A stretch of DNA of 64,000 bases from Actinernus sp. WN-2022 (GCA_030867875.1 JAOWCC010000241.1:60027-124026); one strand, 5' to 3'. Shown: positions 1 through 13,600, counted from the stretch's first letter. The notes: a model not told the origin generated them from the sequence alone. Made by a program: numbers and translations.

Positions 1-1561
1 GAATCAGGAATGAGGAATGATCAATCAGGAATGATGAATGATGAATCAGGAATCAGGAATGATGAATCAGGAATCAGGAATGATGAATCAGGAATGATGA
101 ATGATGTATCAGGAATCAGGAATGATGAATCAGGAAAGAGGAATGACGAATCAGGAATCAGGAATGGTGAATCATGAATCAGGAATCAGGAATAATGAAA
201 CAGGAATCAGGAATGATGAATCAGGAATGATGCATCAGGAATGATGAATCAGCAATCAGGAATGATGAATCAGGAATCAGCAATGATCAATCAGGAATGA
301 TGAATGATGAATCAGGAATGATGAATCAGGAATCAGGAATGATGAATGACGAATCAGGAATCAGCAATGATGAATCAGGAATCAGGAATGATGAATCAGG
401 AATGATGAATCAGGAATCAGGAATCAGGAGTGATTAATCAGGAATGATGAATGATGTATCAGGAATCAGGAATGATGAATCAGGAAAGAGGAATCACGAA
501 TCAGGAATCAGGAATGGTGAATCATGAATCAGGAATCAGGAATAATGAAACAGGAATCAGGAATGATGAATCAGGAATGATGCATCAGGAATGATGAATC
601 AGCAATCAGGAATGATGAATCAGGAATCAGCAATGATCAATCAGGAATGATGAATGATGAATCAGGAATGATGAATCAGGAATCAGGAATGATGAATGAC
701 GAATCAGGAATCAGCAATGATGAATCAGGAATCAGGAATGATGAATCAGGAATGATGAATCAGCAATCAGGAATCAGGAATCAGGAGTGATTAATCAGGA
801 ATCAGGAATGATGAATCAGGAATCAGGAATGATGAATCAGGAATCAGGAATGATGAATCAGGAAAGAGGAATGATGAATCAGGAATCAGGAATGGTGAAT
901 CATGAATCAGGAATGATGAATCAGGAATCAGGAATGATGAATCAGGAATCAGGAATGATGAATCAGGAATCAGGAATGATGAATCAGGAATCATGAATGA
1001 TGAATCAGGAATCAGGAATGATGAATCAGGAATGGTGAATCAGGAATGATGAATCAGGAATCAGGAATGATGAATCAGGAATCAGGAAGCAGGAATGATG
1101 AATCAGGAATGATGAATGATGAATCAGGAATAATGAATCAGTAATGATGAATCAGGAATCAGGAATCAGGAATGATGAATCAGGAATCAGGAATCAGGAA
1201 TGATGAATCAGGAATGATGAATGACGAATCAGGAATGATGAATGATGAATCAGGAATGATGAATGATGAATGATGAATCAGGAATCAGGAATGATGAATC
1301 AGGAATAAGGAATGATGAATCAGGAATGATGAATGATGTATCAGGAATCAGGAATGATGAATCAGGAATCAGGAATGATGAATCAGGAATGATGAATCAT
1401 GAATCAGGAATGATGAATCATGAATGATGAATCAGGAATCAGGAATCAGGAGTGATTAATCAGGAATCAGGAATGATGAATCAAGAATCAGGAATGATGA
1501 ATCAGGAATGAGGAATGATCAATCAGGAATGAGGAATGATCAATCAGGAATCAGGAATGAT
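1..1561. repeat. Subfamily L higher-order unit, copy 1 (~1.56 kb)
   Basis: The word order starting at position 1 (GAATCAG GAATGAG GAATGAT CAATCAG GAATGAT) restarts at 1562. Corresponding landmarks lie 1561 bp apart near position 1, 1568 bp apart at the GAGTGAT-TAATCAG word pair (428 and 1996), and 1575 bp apart further on (785 and 2360). The offset therefore grows in 7-bp steps, meaning whole words were gained. The boundary is arbitrary because the unit is circularly permuted. Confidence 0.8.
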
Positions 1562-3120
1562 GAATCAGGAATGAGGAATGATCAATCAGGAATGATGAAT
1601 GATGAATCAGGAATCAGGAATGATGAATCAGGAATCAGGAATGATGAATCAGGAATGATGAATGATGTATCAGGAATCAGGAATGATGAATCAGGAAAGA
1701 GGAATGACGAATCAGGAATCAGGAATGGTGAATCATGAATCAGGAATCAGGAATAATGAAACAGGAATCAGGAATGATGAATCAGGAATGATGCATCAGG
1801 AATGATGAATCAGCAATCAGGAATGATGAATCAGGAATCAGCAATGATCAATCAGGAATGATGAATGATGAATCAGGAATGATGAATCAGGAATCAGGAA
1901 TGATGAATGACGAATCAGGAATCAGCAATGATGAATCAGGAATCAGGAATGATGAATCAGGAATGATGAATCAGGAATCAGGAATCAGGAATCAGGAGTG
2001 ATTAATCAGGAATGATGAATGATGTATCAGGAATCAGGAATGATGAATCAGGAAAGAGGAATCACGAATCAGGAATCAGGAATGGTGAATCATGAATCAG
2101 GAATCAGGAATAATGAAACAGGAATCAGGAATGATGAATCAGGAATGATGCATCAGGAATGATGAATCAGCAATCAGGAATGATGAATCAGGAATCAGCA
2201 ATGATCAATCAGGAATGATGAATGATGAATCAGGAATGATGAATCAGGAATCAGGAATGATGAATGACGAATCAGGAATCAGCAATGATGAATCAGGAAT
2301 CAGGAATGATGAATCAGGAATGATGAATCAGCAATCAGGAATCAGGAATCAGGAATCAGGAGTGATTAATCAGGAATCAGGAATGATGAATCAGGAATCA
2401 GGAATGATGAATCAGGAATCAGGAATGATGAATCAGGAAAGAGGAATGATGAATCAGGAATCAGGAATGGTGAATCATGAATCAGGAATGATGAATCAGG
2501 AATCAGGAATGATGAATCAGGAATCAGGAATGATGAATCAGGAATCAGGAATGATGAATCAGGAATCATGAATGATGAATCAGGAATCAGGAATGATGAA
2601 TCAGGAATGGTGAATCAGGAATGATGAATCAGGAATCAGGAATGATGAATCAGGAATCAGGAAGCAGGAATGATGAATCAGGAATGATGAATGATGAATC
2701 AGGAATAATGAATCAGTAATGATGAATCAGGAATCAGGAATCAGGAATGATGAATCAGGAATGATGAATCAGGAATGATGAATGACGAATCAGGAATGAT
2801 GAATGATGAATCAGGAATGATGAATGATGAATGATGAATCAGGAATCAGGAATGATGAATCAGGAATAAGGAATGATGAATCAGGAATGATGAATGATGT
2901 ATCAGGAATCAGGAATGATGAATCAGGAAAGAGGAATGACGAATCAGGAATCAGGAATGGTGAATCATGAATCAGGAATGATGAATCAGGAATCAGGAAT
3001 AATGAAACAGGAATCAGGAATGATGAATCAGGAATGATGCATCAGGAATGATGAATCAGCAATCAGGAATGATGAATCAGGAATCAGGAATGATGAATCA
3101 GGAATCAGCAATGATCAATC
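1562..3120. repeat. Subfamily L higher-order unit, copy 2
   Basis: This is the second copy of the ~1.56-1.575 kb unit, matching the first word for word over most of its length, including the GAAAGAG-bearing modules and the GAGTGAT-TAATCAG pairs at 1996 and 2360. The right end is approximate. Beyond about 2.9 kb the module order changes, and related but rearranged modules continue to 4879. Confidence 0.65.
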
Positions 3121-4823
3121 AGGAATGATGAATGATGAATCAGGAATGATGAATCAGGAATCAGGAATGATGAATGATGAATCAGGAATCAGCAATGATG
3201 AATCAGGAATCAGGAATGATGAATCAGAAATGATGAATCAGGAATCAGGAATCAGGAATCAGGAGTGATTAATCAGGAATCAGGAATGATGAATCAGGAA
3301 TCAGGAATGATGAATCAGGAATGATGAATGATGAATCAGGAATGATGAATCAGGAATCAGGAATGATGAATTATGAATCAGGAATCAGCAATGATGAATC
3401 AGGAATCAGGAATGATGAATCAGGAATGATGAATGATGAATCAGGAATGATGAATGATGAATCAGGAATGATGAATCAGGAATTAGGAATCAGGAGTGAT
3501 TAATCAGGAATCAGGAATAATGAATCAAGAATCAGGAATGATGAATCAGGAATGAGGAATGATCAATCAGGAATGAGGAATGATCAATCAGGAATCAGGA
3601 ATGATGAATCAGGAATGAGGAATGATGAATCAGGAATGATGAATGATGAATCAGGAATCAGGAATCAGGAATGATGAATCAGGAATCAGGAATCAGGAAT
3701 GATGAATCGGGAATGATGAATGATGAATCAGGAATGATGAATCAGGAATCAGGAATGATGAATGATGAATCAGGAATGATGAATGATGAATCAGGAATCA
3801 GCAATGATGAATCAGGAATCAGGAATGATGAATCAGGAATGATGAATGATGAATCAGGATTGATGAATCAGGAATGATGAATCAGGAATCAGGAATCAGG
3901 AGTGATTAATCAGGAATCAGGAATGATGAATCAAGAATCAGGAATGATGAATCAGGAATGAGGAATGATCAATCAGGAATGAGGAATGATCAATCAAGAA
4001 TCAGGAATGATGAATCAGGAATGAGGAATGATCAATCAGGAATGATGAATGATGAATCAGGAATCAGGAATGATGAATCAGGAATGATGAATCAGGAATG
4101 ATGAATGATGTATCAGGAATCAGGAATGATGAATCAGGAAAGAGGAATGACGAATCAGGAATCAGGAATGGTGAATCATGAATCAGGAATCAGGAATAAT
4201 GAAACAGGAATCAGGAATGATGAATCAGGAATCAGGAATGATGAATGATGAATCAGCAATCAGGAATGATGAATCAGAAATCAGCAATGATCAATCAGGA
4301 ATGATGAATGATGAATCAGGAATGATGAATCAGGAATCAGGAATGATGAATGACGAATCAGGAATCAGCAATGATGAATCAGGAATCAGGAATGATGAAT
4401 CAGGAATGATGAATCAGGAATCAGGAATCAGGAATCAGGAGTGATTAATCAGGAATCAGGAATGATGAATCAGGAATCAAGGATGATGAATCAGGAATCA
4501 GGAATGATGAATCAGGAAAGAGGAATGATGAATCAGGAATCAGGAATGGTGAATCATGAATCAGGAATGGTGAATCAGGAATCAGGAATGATGAATCAGG
4601 AATCAGGAATGATGAATCAGGAATCAGGAATGATGAATCAGGAATCATGAATGATGAAACAGGAATCAGGAATGATGAATCAGGAATGGTGAATCAGGAA
4701 TGATGAATCAGGAATCGGGAATCAGGAATGATGAATCAGGAATGATGAATGATGAATCAGGAATAATGAATCAGTAATGATGAATCAGGAATCAGGAATC
4801 AGGAATGATGAATCAGGAATCAG

Positions 4824-4824
4824 G

Positions 4825-4858
<34 letters not shown>
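4824..4858. repeat. Uninterrupted run of five GAATGAT words beside the 88-bp array
   Basis: Five consecutive GAATGAT words form the longest pure run of this word that I noticed. It lies about 20 bp from the junction with the 88-bp satellite. The duplicated junction at the right end of the array has four copies (61195-61222), which accounts for the 7-bp difference between offsets measured on either side of the run. Confidence 0.85.
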
Positions 4859-4863
<5 letters not shown>

Positions 4864-4879
4864 AGGAATCAGGAATGAC

Positions 4880-5370
4880 GGACAGATTCCATCTTTCCAG
4901 CAAATTCATAGATTCCTGACCGCGAGCTAATATTAAAAACGTCGAATGTGCCGTAAATTTCTCAAACGGAGAGATTCCATCTTTCCAGCAAATTCATAGA
5001 TTCCTGACCGCGAGCTAATATTAAAAACGTCGAATGTGCCGTAAATTTCTCAAACGGAGAGATTCCATCTTTCCAGCAAATTCATAGATTCCTGATCGCG
5101 AGCTAATATTAAAAACGTCGAATGTGCCGTAAAATTCTCAAACGGAGAGATTCCATCTTTCCAGCAAATTCATAGATTCGTGACCGCGAGCTAATATTAA
5201 AAACGTCGAATGTGGCGTAAAATTCTCAAACGGAGAGATTCCATCTTTCCAGCAAATTCATAGATTCCTGATCGCGAGCTAATATTGAAAACGTCGAATG
5301 TGCCGTAAAATTCTCAAACGGAGAGATTCCATCTTTCCAGCAAATTCATAGATTCCAGCAAATTCATAGA
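4880..5370. repeat. 88-bp satellite array A, embedded in the heptamer array
   Basis: The landmark ATTCCATCTTTCCAGC occurs at 4886, 4974, 5062, 5150, 5238 and 5326, an exact 88-bp period over about 5.5 copies. The unit also carries CCGCGAGCTAATATT, ACGTCGAATGTGCCG and TCTCAAACGGAGAG, and has about six CpG dinucleotides. Copies differ by a few substitutions (GACCGCG versus GATCGCG; AAATTT versus AAAATT). The last copy is truncated and has a short internal duplication of CAGCAAATTCATAGA, after which heptamer words resume at 5372. No ORF or RNA gene is recognised. Confidence 0.96.
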
Positions 5371-5469
5371 TGAATGACGAATCAGGAATGATGAATGATG
5401 AATGATGAATCAGGAATGATGAATGATGAATCAGGAATCAGGAATGATGAATCAGGAATAAGGAATGAT

Positions 5470-6918
5470 GAATGAGGTATGATGAATGATGAATCAGCAA
5501 TCATGAATCAGGAATGATGAATCAGGAATCAGGAATCAGGAATGATGAATCAGGAATAAGGAATGATGAATCAGGAATGATGAATGATGAGTCAGTAATC
5601 AGGAACGATGAATCAGGAATGATGAATCAGGAATGATGAATCAGGAATCAGGAATGATGAATCAGGAATCAGGAATGATGATTCAGGAATTATGGATGAT
5701 GAATCAGGAATGATGAATGATGAATCAGGAATGATGAATCAGGAATCAGGAATGATGAATGATGAATCAGGAATGATGAATCAGGAATCAGGAATGATGA
5801 ATGATGAATCAGGAATCAGCAATGATGAATGATGAATCAGGAATCAGCAATGATGAATCAGGAATCAGGAATGATGAATCAGGAATAATGAATGATGGAT
5901 CAGGAATGATGAATCAGGAATGATGAATCAGGAATGATGAATCAGGAATCAGGAATGATGAATGATGAATCAGAAATCAGGAATGATGAATCAGGAATGA
6001 TGAATCAGGAATCAGGAATCAGGAATGATGAATCAGGAATGATGAATGATGAATCAGGAATGATGAATCAGCAATGATGAATCAGGAATCAGGAATCAGG
6101 AATGATGAATCAGGAATGATGAATGATGAATCAGGAAAGATGAATCAGGAATGATGAATCAGCAATGATGAATGATGAATCAGGAATCAGCAATGATGAA
6201 TCAGGAATCAGGAATGATGAATCAGGAATGATGAATCAGGAATGATGAATCAGGAATCAGGAATCAGGAATGATGATTCAGGAATGATGAATGATGAATC
6301 AGGAATGATGAATGATGAATCAGGAATGATGAATCAGGAATCAGGAATGATGAATTTTGAATCAGGAATCAGCAATGATGAATCAGGAATCAGGAATGAT
6401 GAATCAGGAATGATGAATCAGGAATGATGAATGATGAATCAGGAATGATGAATGATGAATCAGGAATGATGAATCAGGAATTAGGAATCAGGAGTGATTA
6501 ATCAGGAATCAGGAATGATGAATCAAGAATCAGGAATGATGAATCAGGAATGAGGAATGATCAACCAGGAATCAGGAATGATGAATCAGGAATGAGGAAT
6601 GATGAATCAGGAATGATGAATGATGAATCAGGAATCAGGAATCAGGAATCAGGAATGATGAATCAGGAATGATGAATGATGAATGATGAATCGGGAATGA
6701 TGAATCAGGAATCAGGAATCAGGAATGATGAATCAGGAATCAGGAATGATGAATCAGGAATAAGGAATGATGAATCAGGAATGATGAATGATGAGTCAGG
6801 AATCAGGAATGATGAATCAGGAATGATGAATGATGAATCAGGAATGATGAATGATGAATCAGGAATGATGAATCAGGAATGAGGAATGATGAATGATGAA
6901 TCAGGAATCAGCAATGAT
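5470..6918. repeat. Subfamily M unit, copy 1 (1449 bp)
   Basis: This unit is delimited by the rare word string GAATGAG GTATGAT GAATGAT GAATGAT, followed by CAATCAT, at 5470 and again at 6919 (offset 1449 = 207 x 7). It contains the GATTCAG anchor module (6242) and the GAATCGG module (6676). Confidence 0.8.
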
Positions 6919-8248
6919 GAATGAGGTATGATGAATGATGAATCAGCAATCATGAATCAGGAATGATGAATCAGGAATCAGGAATCAGGAATGATGAATC
7001 AGGAATAAGGAATGATGAATCAGGAATGATGAATGATGAGTCAGTAATCAGGAACGATGAATCAGGAATGATGAATCAGGAATGATGAATCAGGAATCAG
7101 GAATGATGAATCAGGAATCAGGAATGATGATTCAGGAATTATGGATGATGAATCAGGAATGATGAATGATGAATCAGGAATGATGAATCAGGAATCAGGA
7201 ATGATGAATGATTAATCAGGAATGATGAATCAGGAATCAGGAATGATGAATGATGAATCAGGAATGATGAATCAGGAATCAGGAATGATGAATGATGAAT
7301 CAGAAATCAGGAATGATGAATCAGGAATGATGAATCAGGAATCAGGAATCAGGAATGATGAATCAGGAATGATGAATGATGAATCAGGAATGATGAATCA
7401 GCAATGATGAATCAGGAATCAGGAATCAGGAATGATGAATCAGGAATGATGAATGATGAATCAGGAAAGATGAATCAGGAATGATGAATCAGCAATGATG
7501 AATGATGAATCAGGAATCAGCAATGATGAATCAGGAATCAGGAATGATGAATCAGGAATGATGAATCAGGAATGATGAATCAGGAATCAGGAATCAGGAA
7601 TGATGATTCAGGAATGATGAATGATGAATCAGGAATGATGAATGATGAATCAGGAATGATGAATCAGGAATCAGGAATGATGAATTTTGAATCAGGAATC
7701 AGCAATGATGAATCAGGAATCAGGAATGATGAATCAGGAATGATGAATCAGGAATGATGAATGATGAATCAGGAATGATGAATGATGAATCAGGAATGAT
7801 GAATCAGGAATTAGGAATCAGGAGTGATTAATCAGGAATCAGGAATGATGAATCAAGAATCAGGAATGATGAATCAGGAATGAGGAATGATCAACCAGGA
7901 ATCAGGAATGATGAATCAGGAATGAGGAATGATGAATCAGGAATGATGAATGATGAATCAGGAATCAGGAATCAGGAATCAGGAATGATGAATCAGGAAT
8001 GATGAATGATGAATGATGAATCGGGAATGATGAATCAGGAATCAGGAATCAGGAATGATGAATCAGGAATCAGGAATGATGAATCAGGAATAAGGAATGA
8101 TGAATCAGGAATGATGAATGATGAGTCAGGAATCAGGAATGATGAATCAGGAATGATGAATGATGAATCAGGAATGATGAATGATGAATCAGGAATGATG
8201 AATCAGGAATGAGGAATGATGAATGATGAATCAGGAATCAGCAATGAT
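6919..8248. repeat. Subfamily M unit, copy 2 (1330 bp)
   Basis: The GAATGAG GTATGAT marker recurs at 8249, 1330 bp (190 x 7) after 6919. The GATTCAG module moves from 6242 to 7572 and the GAATCGG module from 6676 to 8006, both also exactly 1330 bp, so this is a clean tandem duplicate of the preceding unit with an internal deletion of whole words. Confidence 0.85.
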
Positions 8249-10672
8249 GAATGAGGTATGATGAATGATGAATCAGCAATCATGAATCAGGAATGATGAA
8301 TCAGGAATCAGGAATCAGGAATGATGAATCAGGAATAAGGAATGATGAATCAGGAATGATGAATGATGAGTCAGTAATCAGGAACGATGAATCAGGAATG
8401 ATGAATCAGGAATGATGAATCAGGAATCAGGAATGATGAATCAGGAATCAGGAATGATGATTCAGGAATTATGGATGATGAATCAGGAATGATGAATGAT
8501 GAATCAGGAATGATGAATCAGGAATCAGGAATGATGAATGATGAATCAGGAATGATGAATCAGGAATCAGGAATGATGAATGATGAATCAGGAATCAGCA
8601 ATGATGAATGATGAATCAGGAATCAGCAATGATGAATCAGGAATCAGGAATGATGAATCAGGAATAATGAATGATGGATCAGGAATGATGAATCAGGAAT
8701 GATGAATCAGGAATGATGAATCAGGAATCAGGAATGATGAATGATGAATCAGAAATCAGGAATGATGAATCAGGAATGATGAATCAGGAATCAGGAATCA
8801 GGAATGATGAATCAGGAATGATGAATGATGAATCAGGAATGATGAATCAGGAATGATGAATCAGCAATGATGAATCAGGAATCAGGAATCAGGAATGATG
8901 AATCAGGAATGATGAATGATGAATCAGGAAAGATGAATCAGGAATGATGAATCAGCAATGATGAATGATGAATCAGGAATCAGCAATGATGAATCAGGAA
9001 TCAGGAATGATGAATCAGGAATGATGAATCAGGAATGATGAATCAGGAATCAGGAATCAGGAATGATGATTCAGGAATGATGAATGATGAATCAGGAATG
9101 ATGAATGATGAATCAGGAATGATGAATCAGGAATCAGGAATGATGAATTTTGAATCAGGAATCAGCAATGATGAATCAGGAATCAGGAATGATGAATCAG
9201 GAATGATGAATCAGGAATGATGAATGATGAATCAGGAATGATGAATGATGAATCAGGAATGATGAATCAGGAATTAGGAATCAGGAGTGATTAATCAGGA
9301 ATCAGGAATGATGAATCAAGAATCAGGAATGATGAATCAGGAATGAGGAATGATCAACCAGGAATGAGGAATGATGAATCAGGAATGAGGAATGATGAAT
9401 CAGGAATGATGAATGATGAATCAGGAATCAGGAATCAGGAATCAGGAATGATGAATCAGGAATGATGAATGATGAATGATGAATCGGGAATGATGAATCA
9501 GGAATCAGGAATCAGGAATGATGAATCAGGAATCAGGAATGATGAATCAGGAATAAGGAATGATGAATCAGGAATGATGAATGATGAGTCAGGAATCAGG
9601 AATGATGAATCAGGAATGATGAATGATGAATCAGGAATGATGAATGATGAATCAGGAATCAGCAATGATGAATCAGGAATGATGAATGATGAATCAGGAA
9701 TCAGCAATGATGAATCAGGAATGATGAATGATGAATCAGGAATGATGAATGATGAATCAGGAATGATGAATCAGGAATGAGGAATGATGAATGATGAATC
9801 AGGAATCAGCAATGATGAATCAGGAATCAGGAATGATGAATCAGGAATGATGAATGATGAATCAGGATTGATGAATCAGGAATGATGAATCAGGAATCAG
9901 GAATCAGGAGTGATTAATCAGGAATCAGGAATGATGAATCAGGAATCAGGAATGATGAATCAGGAATGAGGAATGATCAATCAGGAATGAGGAATGATGA
10001 ATCAGGAATGAGGAATGATGAATCAGGAATGAGGAATGATGAATCAGGAATGATGAATGATGAATCAGGAATCAGGAATGATGAATCAGGAATCAGGAAT
10101 GATGAATGATATATCAGGAATCAGGAATGATGAATCAGGAAAGAGGAATGACGAATCAGGAATCAGGAATGGTGAATCATGAATCAGGAATCAGGAATAA
10201 GGAATGATGAATCAGGAATGATGAATGATGAGTCAGGAATCAGGAATGATGAATCAGGAATGATGAATCAGGAATCAGGAATCAGGAATCAGGAGTGATT
10301 AATCAGGAATCAGGAATGATGAATCAGGAATCAGGAATGATGAATCAGGAATGATGAATGATGAATCAGGAATGATGAATCAGGAATCAGGAATGATGAA
10401 TTATGAATCAGGAATCAGCAATGATGAATCAGGAATCAGGAATGATGAATCAGGAATGATGAATGATGAATCAGGAATGATGAATGATGAATCAGGAATG
10501 ATGAATCAGGAATTAGGAATCAGGAGTGATTAATCAGGAATCAGGAATGATGAATCAAGAATCAGGAATGATGAATCAGGAATGAGGAATGATCAATCAG
10601 GAATGAGGAATGATCAATCAGGAATCAGGAATGATGAATCAGGAATGAGGAATGATGAATCAGGAATGATGA
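8249..10672. repeat. Subfamily M unit, copy 3, grading into the long HOR
   Basis: The GATTCAG module recurs at 9035 (1463 bp = 209 x 7 after 7572) and the GAATCGG module at 9469. From about 9.8 kb the order departs from the short unit, with the GATTGAT, GAGTGAT-TAATCAG and ATATCAG modules that characterise the ~5 kb HOR. Confidence 0.7.
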
Positions 10673-13600
10673 ATGATGAATCAGGAATCAGGAATCAGGA
10701 ATGATGAATCAGGAATGATGAATGATGAATCGGGAATGATGAATCAGGAATCAGGAATCAGGAATGATGAATCAGGAATCAGGAATGATGAATCAGGAAT
10801 GATGAATGATGAATCAGGAATCAGGAATGATGAATCAGGAATAAGGAATGATGAATCAGGAATGATGAATGATGAGTCAGGAATCAGGAATGATGAATCA
10901 GGAATGATGAATGATGAATCAGGAATGATGAATGATGAATCAGGAATCAGCAATGATGAATCAGGAATGATGAATGATGAATCAGGAATCAGCAATGATG
11001 AATCAGGAATGATGAATGATGAATCAGGAATGATGAATGATGAATCAGGAATGATGAATCAGGAATCAGGAATGATGAATGATGAATCAGGATTGATGAA
11101 TCAGGAATGATGAATCAGGAATCAGGAATCAGGAGTGATTAATCAGGAATCAGGAATGATGAATCAAGAATCAGGAATGATGAATCAGGAATGAGGAATG
11201 ATCAATCAGGAATGAGGAATGATCAATCAGGAATGAGGAATGATGAATCAGGAATGAGGAATGATGAATCAGGAATGATGAATGATGAATCAGGAAAGAG
11301 GAATGACGAATCAGGAATCAGGAATTGTGAATCAGGAATCAGGAATCAGGAATGATGAATCAGGAATAAGGAATGATGAATCAGGAATGATGAATGATGA
11401 ATCGGGAATGATGAATCAGGAATCAGGAATCAGGAATGATGAATCAGGAATCAGGAATGATGAATCAGGAATGATGAATGATGAATCAGGAATCAGGAAT
11501 GATGAATCAGGAATAAGGAATGATGAATCAGGAATGATGAATGATGAGTCAGGAATCAGGAATGATGAATCAGGAATGATGAATGATGAATCAGGAATGA
11601 TGAATGATGAATCAGGAATCAGCAATGATGAATCAGGAATGATGAATGATGAATCAGGAATCAGCAATGATGAATCAGGAATGACGAATGATGAATCAGG
11701 AATGATGAATGATGAATCAGGAATGATGAATCAGGAATCAGGAATGATGAATGATGAATCAGGATTGATGAATCAGGAATGATGAATCAGGAATCAGGAA
11801 TCAGGAGTGATTAATCAGGAATCAGGAATGATGAATCAAGAATCAGGAATGATGAATCAGGAATGAGGAATGATCAATCAGGAATGAGGAATGATGAATC
11901 AGGAATGAGGAATGATGAATCAGGAATGAGGAATGATGAATCAGGAATGATGAATGATGAATCAGGAAAGAGGAATGACGAATCAGGAATCAGGAATTGT
12001 GAATCAGGAATCAGGAATCAGGAATGATGAATCAGGAATAAGGAATGATGAATCAGGAATGATGAATGATGAGTCAGGAATCAGGAATGATGAATCAGGA
12101 ATGATGAATGATGAATCAGGAATGATGAATGATGAATCAGGAATCAGGAATGATGAATGATGAATCAGGAATCAGCAATGATGAATCAGGAATGATGAAT
12201 GATGAATCAGGAATGATGAATCAGGAATCAGGAATGATGAATGATGAATCAGGAATCAGCAATGATGAATCAGGAATCAGGAATGATGAATCAGGAATGA
12301 TGAATCATGAATCAGGATTGATGAATCAGGAATGATGAATCAGGAATCAGGAATCAGGAGTGATTAATCAGGAATCAGGAATGATGAATCAAGAATCAGG
12401 AATGATGAATCAGGAATGAGGAATGATCAATCAGGAATGAGGAATGATCAATCAGGAATCAGGAATGACGAATCAGGAATGAGGAATGATCAATCAGGAA
12501 TGATGAATGATGAATCAGGAATCAGGAATGATGAATGAGGAATCAGGAATGATGAATCAGGAATGATGAATGATGTATCAGGAATCAGGAATGATGAATC
12601 AGGAAAGAGGAATGACGAATCAGGAATCAGGAATGGTGAATCATGAATCAGGAATCAGGAATAATGAAACAGGAATCAGGAATGATGAATCAGGAATGAT
12701 GCATCAGGAATGATGAATCAGCAATCAGGAATGATGAATCAGGAATCAGCAATGATCAATCAGGAATGATGAATGATGAATCAGGAATGATGAATCAGGA
12801 ATCAGGAATGATGAATGACGAATCAGGAATCAGCAATGATGAATCAGGAATCAGGAATGATGAATCAGGAATGATGAATGATGAATCAGGAATGATGAAT
12901 CAGGAATCAGGAATGATGAATGATGAATCAGGAATCAGCAATGATGAATCAGGAATCAGGAATGATGAATCAGGAATTATGAATGATGAATCAGGATTGA
13001 TGAATCAGGAATGATGAATCAGGAATCAGGAATCAGGAGTGATTAATCAGGAATCAGGAATGATGAATCAAGAATCAGGAATGATGAATCAGGAATGAGG
13101 AATGATCAATCAGGAATGAGGAATGATCAATCAGGAATCAGGAATGATGAATCAGGAATGAGGAATGATCAATCAGGAATGATGAATGATCAATCAGGAA
13201 TCAGGAATGATGAATCAGGAATCAGGAATGATGAACCAGGAATGATGAATGATGTATCAGGAATCAGGAATGATGAATCAGGAAAGAGGAATGACGAATC
13301 AGGAATCAGGAATGGTGAATCATGAATCAGGAATCAGGAATAATGAAACAGGAATCAGGAATGATGAATCAGGAATGATGCATCAGGAATGATGAATCAG
13401 CAATCAGGAATGATGAATCAGGAATCAGGAATGATGAATCATGAATCAGGATTGATGAATCAGGAATGATGAATCAGGAATCAGGAATCAGGAGTGATTA
13501 ATCAGGAATCAGGAATGATGAATCAAGAATCAGGAATGATGAATCAGGAATGAGGAATGATCAATCAGGAATGAGGAATGATCAATCAGGAATCAGGAAT

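Larger units (their letters stand above)
1..4879. repeat. Heptamer satellite, left segment (subfamily L)
   Basis: This is a tandem array of exactly 697 seven-base words, starting before the window. GAATCAG and GAATGAT dominate. Recurrent variants include GAATGAG, CAATCAG, CAATGAT, GAAAGAG, GAATGAC, GAATGGT, GAATCAT, GAATAAT, GAAACAG, GTATCAG, GCATCAG and GAGTGAT followed by TAATCAG. Words start at positions congruent to 1 modulo 7 at every point checked, including 1, 428, 785, 1996, 4803 and 4873, so no net indel is visible. The segment is marked by the series GAAAGAG ... GAATGGT GAATCAT and lacks the GAGTCAG variant that is common further right. It ends at the junction with the 88-bp satellite. 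No gene is seen in it. Confidence 0.97.

Noticed and set aside
4880..5370. Transposon insertion in the heptamer array
   Set aside because: There are no terminal inverted repeats, target-site duplication or coding capacity; it is a tandem 88-bp satellite with the same junction as the array edge.
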